Assembly: GCA_030602245.1 (NCBI GenBank)
Contig: JAUWAC010000003.1
Location: forward strand, 62,001-126,000
Length of the DNA stretch: 64,000 nt
Source: Marinobacterium sp.
GTDB taxonomy: Bacteria; Pseudomonadota; Gammaproteobacteria; Pseudomonadales; Balneatricaceae
Direction: 5' to 3'
The notes under the pieces are model-generated. The model ran no database searches, had not been told where the DNA came from, and saw only the letters and a list, made by a program, of their open reading frames with translations. A program made the translations under genes and the position numbers. This document shows, piece by piece, positions 63,783 to 64,000 of the stretch; positions within the stretch are counted from its first letter, which is position 1; the number at the start of each line of letters is the position of its first letter.

Positions 63783-64000
63783 ATGGCATTGATCCACCTG
63801 AGTTCGCCCCACGTCTCCAACGCCAACAGCAGCCCCAACATGATGCGGCTGGTGCTGATCGCGCTGCTGCCGGGTATTCTGGCGATGACCGTGTTCTTCG
63901 GCTGGGGCACGCTGATTCAGATCGCACTGGCGGCCACGCTGGCGCTGCTGTTCGAGGCCGCCGTACTCAGGCTGCGCAAGCGCCCGGTCGGCTTTTTCCT
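63783..64000 (+). CDS. rsxD: Electron transport complex subunit RsxD/RnfD (5' part only)
   Basis: The first 72 codons of the flavin-bearing membrane subunit are visible. The family opening is [20 protein letters not shown], followed by the first membrane helices ([20 protein letters not shown] and [18 protein letters not shown]). The rest lies beyond the right edge. It continues the rsxABC operon. Confidence 0.95.
   Translation, partial: MALIHLSSPHVSNANSSPNMMRLVLIALLPGILAMTVFFGWGTLIQIALAATLALLFEAAVLRLRKRPVGFF

Overview
The window is 64 kb of GC-rich, densely packed chromosome from a marine-type gammaproteobacterium. An Oceanospirillales/Marinobacterium-like host is an inference from gene content: TRAP transporter, NhaD antiporter, Rnf/Rsx complex, TmcA, and the dcd-apbC-metG neighbourhood. 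I see no rRNA or tRNA gene, phage, insertion sequence or CRISPR array. Nearly all genes look like core chromosomal genes. The accessory-looking elements are three short intergenic tandem-repeat arrays.

Layout. (1) 1-2950, minus: a TRAP uptake system, dctP-dctQ-dctM, with dctM running off the left edge. It is followed by a 52-bp tandem-repeat array and a chemoreceptor. (2) 5.5-11.6 kb: uvrB (minus), then aspartate aminotransferase, a GGDEF diguanylate cyclase and a TolC-type outer-membrane protein (plus). (3) 11.6-20.9 kb, minus: HDOD protein, trmA, an LplT-PlsC-Aas fusion, apbC/mrp, dcd and two uncharacterised genes. (4) 21-31.5 kb: metG, a divergent MFS/LysR pair, panE, a HopJ-domain protein, a deaminase, a small charged protein, an OlsF-like ornithine-lipid acyltransferase, and a VWA/J-domain pair. 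(5) 31.5-44.8 kb: a COG3650-like lipoprotein, a DosC-type globin-coupled diguanylate cyclase, dodecin, a degenerate GlrR-like sigma-54 activator, ybaK, a CigR-like protein, a DUF3820 protein, a TPR-methyltransferase, a MOSC protein, tmcA, a degenerate GGDEF protein, an Smr protein and a GST. (6) 44.9-49.6 kb: deaD, a GIY-YIG protein, trmN6 and nhaD. (7) 49.7-60 kb: assimilatory sulfate reduction: cysG, an unknown 707-aa protein, cysH, DUF934, cysI and a TauE-type permease on minus, with cysD-cysN divergent on plus. (8) 60.2-64 kb: rsxA, rsxB, rsxC and the start of rsxD.

How the genes fit together. CysDN makes APS, CysH and CysI reduce PAPS and sulfite, CysG makes the siroheme for CysI, and the TauE permease probably handles sulfite or related anions. 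No cysJ and no functional cysC are present in the window. The APS-kinase-like tail on CysN has lost its P-loop, so PAPS synthesis must use an APS kinase encoded elsewhere. Two apparently active GGDEF enzymes and one degenerate one point to a c-di-GMP network.

Most unusual signals. An 88-bp gap before the olsF-like gene consists of phased 11-bp units, seven of which carry GTC at the same position. This is the geometry of tandem Pho boxes. A GlrR-like sigma-54 activator keeps Walker A and GAFTGA but has lost the Walker B Asp, both arginine-finger positions, the sensor II Arg and the receiver Lys. CysN carries a decayed APS-kinase tail. A 52-bp repeat array has an A-B-A-B higher-order structure. 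All functional statements come from reading the sequence and remembered family motifs; no database search was run.
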